Both the position numbers and the translations under genes were made by a program. The notes under the pieces were generated by a model. That model searched no databases. It saw only the letters and a program-made list of their open reading frames with translations, and was not told the origin of the DNA. 6,365 bases of DNA, taken from an uncultured Flavobacteriales bacterium. Lineage in GTDB: Bacteria; Bacteroidota; Bacteroidia; Flavobacteriales; Vicingaceae. Positions 5,446 through 6,365 of this stretch are shown one piece after another. The stretch is from positions 1-6,365 of the forward strand of contig CAMPHX010000081.1 in the NCBI GenBank assembly GCA_946886085.1, written 5' to 3'. Every line of letters begins with the position of its first letter. The first letter of the stretch is position 1.

Positions 5446-6365
5446 TTAAAAACTGACTGTCAAAGCTAACGCTTGTAGTTCTCTAAGGTATTCTCTTTTA
5501 TCAAATTTAGGAGCGTACACATAACCATCAATAGTAATTACTCGGTTTCTGTGTTCATCCACCATAGAGTAGCTTACAAATGGACCGCCCATAAAATCAC
5601 CCTGAACATGCCATAAACCTCGTAATTCTTTGGCATAATTTCCTTTAAGGTTAATTTCTCTTTCTTTGGGGATGTATTCTTCATACGTAGTCATGTAAGA
5701 ACCTTCGGCACCTCCCGGAATGTATTTTTTGGTAATGGCATTTCTTTTTGCAGTAAGCTGATGTACATTAAAAATACTGTCATTATCGTAAGGATAAGTG
5801 TAAATAATAAATCCCTGACTAATAGGATGCTCGCCCATAGAGTATTCTTTTCTGAGCCATATAAAGTTGGTGTCTTCTTTTGCGATGTAAAACAAATCAT
5901 CTATGTGCATAGAGAGTTTTAATTTATCTTCTAATTCCTTGGCAAGCTTACTGTTTTTATTGACTTTGTATTTTTTCTGAAGTCGTTGGGTTTCTTTTTC
6001 ATTAAAGTAATCCAACAGGTTTTGGGAGTTTTTCTCAATTATTTCAGCAGCATTTTTATCGTTTTTTGCTACTATGGTGGCAACCAATTGTCCTTCCGAC
6101 CAAACATTTTCTTTTATAGAAATAACCGGTTTTTCCTGAGCATTTATTTCTACCATTATAATGTTTCTGTTGGTTTGTAAAATTCTGGCAAAAGACCTGT
6201 GAGGTACATGAATGATATCAAAAATAGCTTCTTGTTGAGGTAAACCGACTTGTGTTTGCATAAACGTTTGTCTGATAGCTTCTCCAGATTGATTACTCCA
6301 ATAGCCTGTATCTATTACCACTAAAAGTTCGCCTGATTTTCCTGACATACTAGGCAAGATGCGCT
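5446..6365 (-). CDS. DUF4837 family protein, C-terminal part (5' end beyond window)
   Basis: The last 306 or so residues of a protein I assign to the DUF4837 family of Bacteroidota, whose function is unknown. Recognisable parts are the start of the mature domain (LPSMSGKSGELLVVIDTGYW), GLPQQEAIFDIIHVPHRSF, NRNIIMVEI, the FIWLRKEY...GFIIYTYPY region, IPGGAEGSYMTTYEEY, and the highly conserved C-terminal RGLWHVQGDFMGGPFVSY followed by IDGYVYAPKFDKREYLRELQAL. The reading frame stays open to the right edge (Arg-Ile-Leu-Pro precedes Ser-Met-Ser). The TTG at 6357 and the ATG at 6348 are therefore internal codons. Family members usually begin with a lipoprotein signal peptide just before this point, and that part is missing here, so an envelope location is inferred from the family. 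The middle (residues about 100-145) is Lys/Glu/Asn-rich and probably helical. The thioesterase gene follows after 83 bases (26 if its longer start is used). Confidence 0.85.
   Translation of the reverse strand, partial: RILPSMSGKSGELLVVIDTGYWSNQSGEAIRQTFMQTQVGLPQQEAIFDIIHVPHRSFARILQTNRNIIMVEINAQEKPVISIKENVWSEGQLVATIVAKNDKNAAEIIEKNSQNLLDYFNEKETQRLQKKYKVNKNSKLAKELEDKLKLSMHIDDLFYIAKEDTNFIWLRKEYSMGEHPISQGFIIYTYPYDNDSIFNVHQLTAKRNAITKKYIPGGAEGSYMTTYEEYIPKEREINLKGNYAKELRGLWHVQGDFMGGPFVSYSMVDEHRNRVITIDGYVYAPKFDKREYLRELQALALTVSF

Noticed and set aside
5986..6180. Plus-strand open frame of 64 codons inside the DUF4837 gene
   Set aside because: It is a Phe/Tyr-rich antisense shadow of Lys/Asn-rich coding sequence, with no family resemblance.
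6346..6357. TTG at 6357 or ATG at 6348 as the start of the DUF4837 gene
   Set aside because: The frame stays open to the window edge and the residues around it belong to the conserved beginning of the mature domain, so the real start and signal peptide lie outside the window.

Overview
The window is low-GC DNA, and its gene content points to a member of the Bacteroidota, probably Flavobacteriia or a close relative. The main pointers are a DUF4837-family protein (a family I know only from this phylum), a TAnnTTTG-type -7 promoter element, absent or weak Shine-Dalgarno sequences, and palindromic intergenic repeats built around a CGAAGTGAAGA-like core. I cannot name the species.

Layout: bases 34-1873 carry two plus-strand housekeeping genes, frr (ribosome recycling factor) and kbl (glycine C-acetyltransferase, threonine breakdown to glycine). 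A 173-base convergent gap follows (1874-2046). It holds a strong hairpin terminator nested in a larger degenerate palindromic element. From 2047 to the end all genes are on the minus strand.

The most interesting part is a compact minus-strand operon, transcribed 4571 to 2047: an ArsR-type repressor, a TauE/SafE membrane permease whose start codon directly follows the repressor's stop, and, 8 bases later, a three-domain metallo-beta-lactamase/rhodanese/rhodanese protein with the architecture of the staphylococcal persulfide dioxygenase-sulfurtransferase CstB. By analogy with the cst operon and the BigR/SqrR systems, I infer a reactive-sulfur sensing and detoxification module. The repressor would sense persulfide through cysteines, the enzyme would oxidise and sulfur-transfer low-molecular-weight persulfides, and the permease would export sulfite or thiosulfate. 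A -7 element and an AT-rich near-palindrome over the expected start site lie directly upstream of the repressor gene. The repressor's cysteines (C74, C89, C93) are not placed as I recall them in SqrR/BigR or in classic metal-sensing ArsR proteins.

Upstream of this operon, 4572-4852 is non-coding. It contains the promoter/operator, a perfect 16-base palindrome, and two hairpins of identical geometry (7-base stem, 16-base loop) with related loops in opposite orientations. Beyond it lie an acyl-CoA thioesterase (hotdog fold) and the C-terminal part of a DUF4837 gene that runs off the right edge. No RNA genes, CRISPR arrays, insertion sequences or stretches over 300 bases without a gene were seen.
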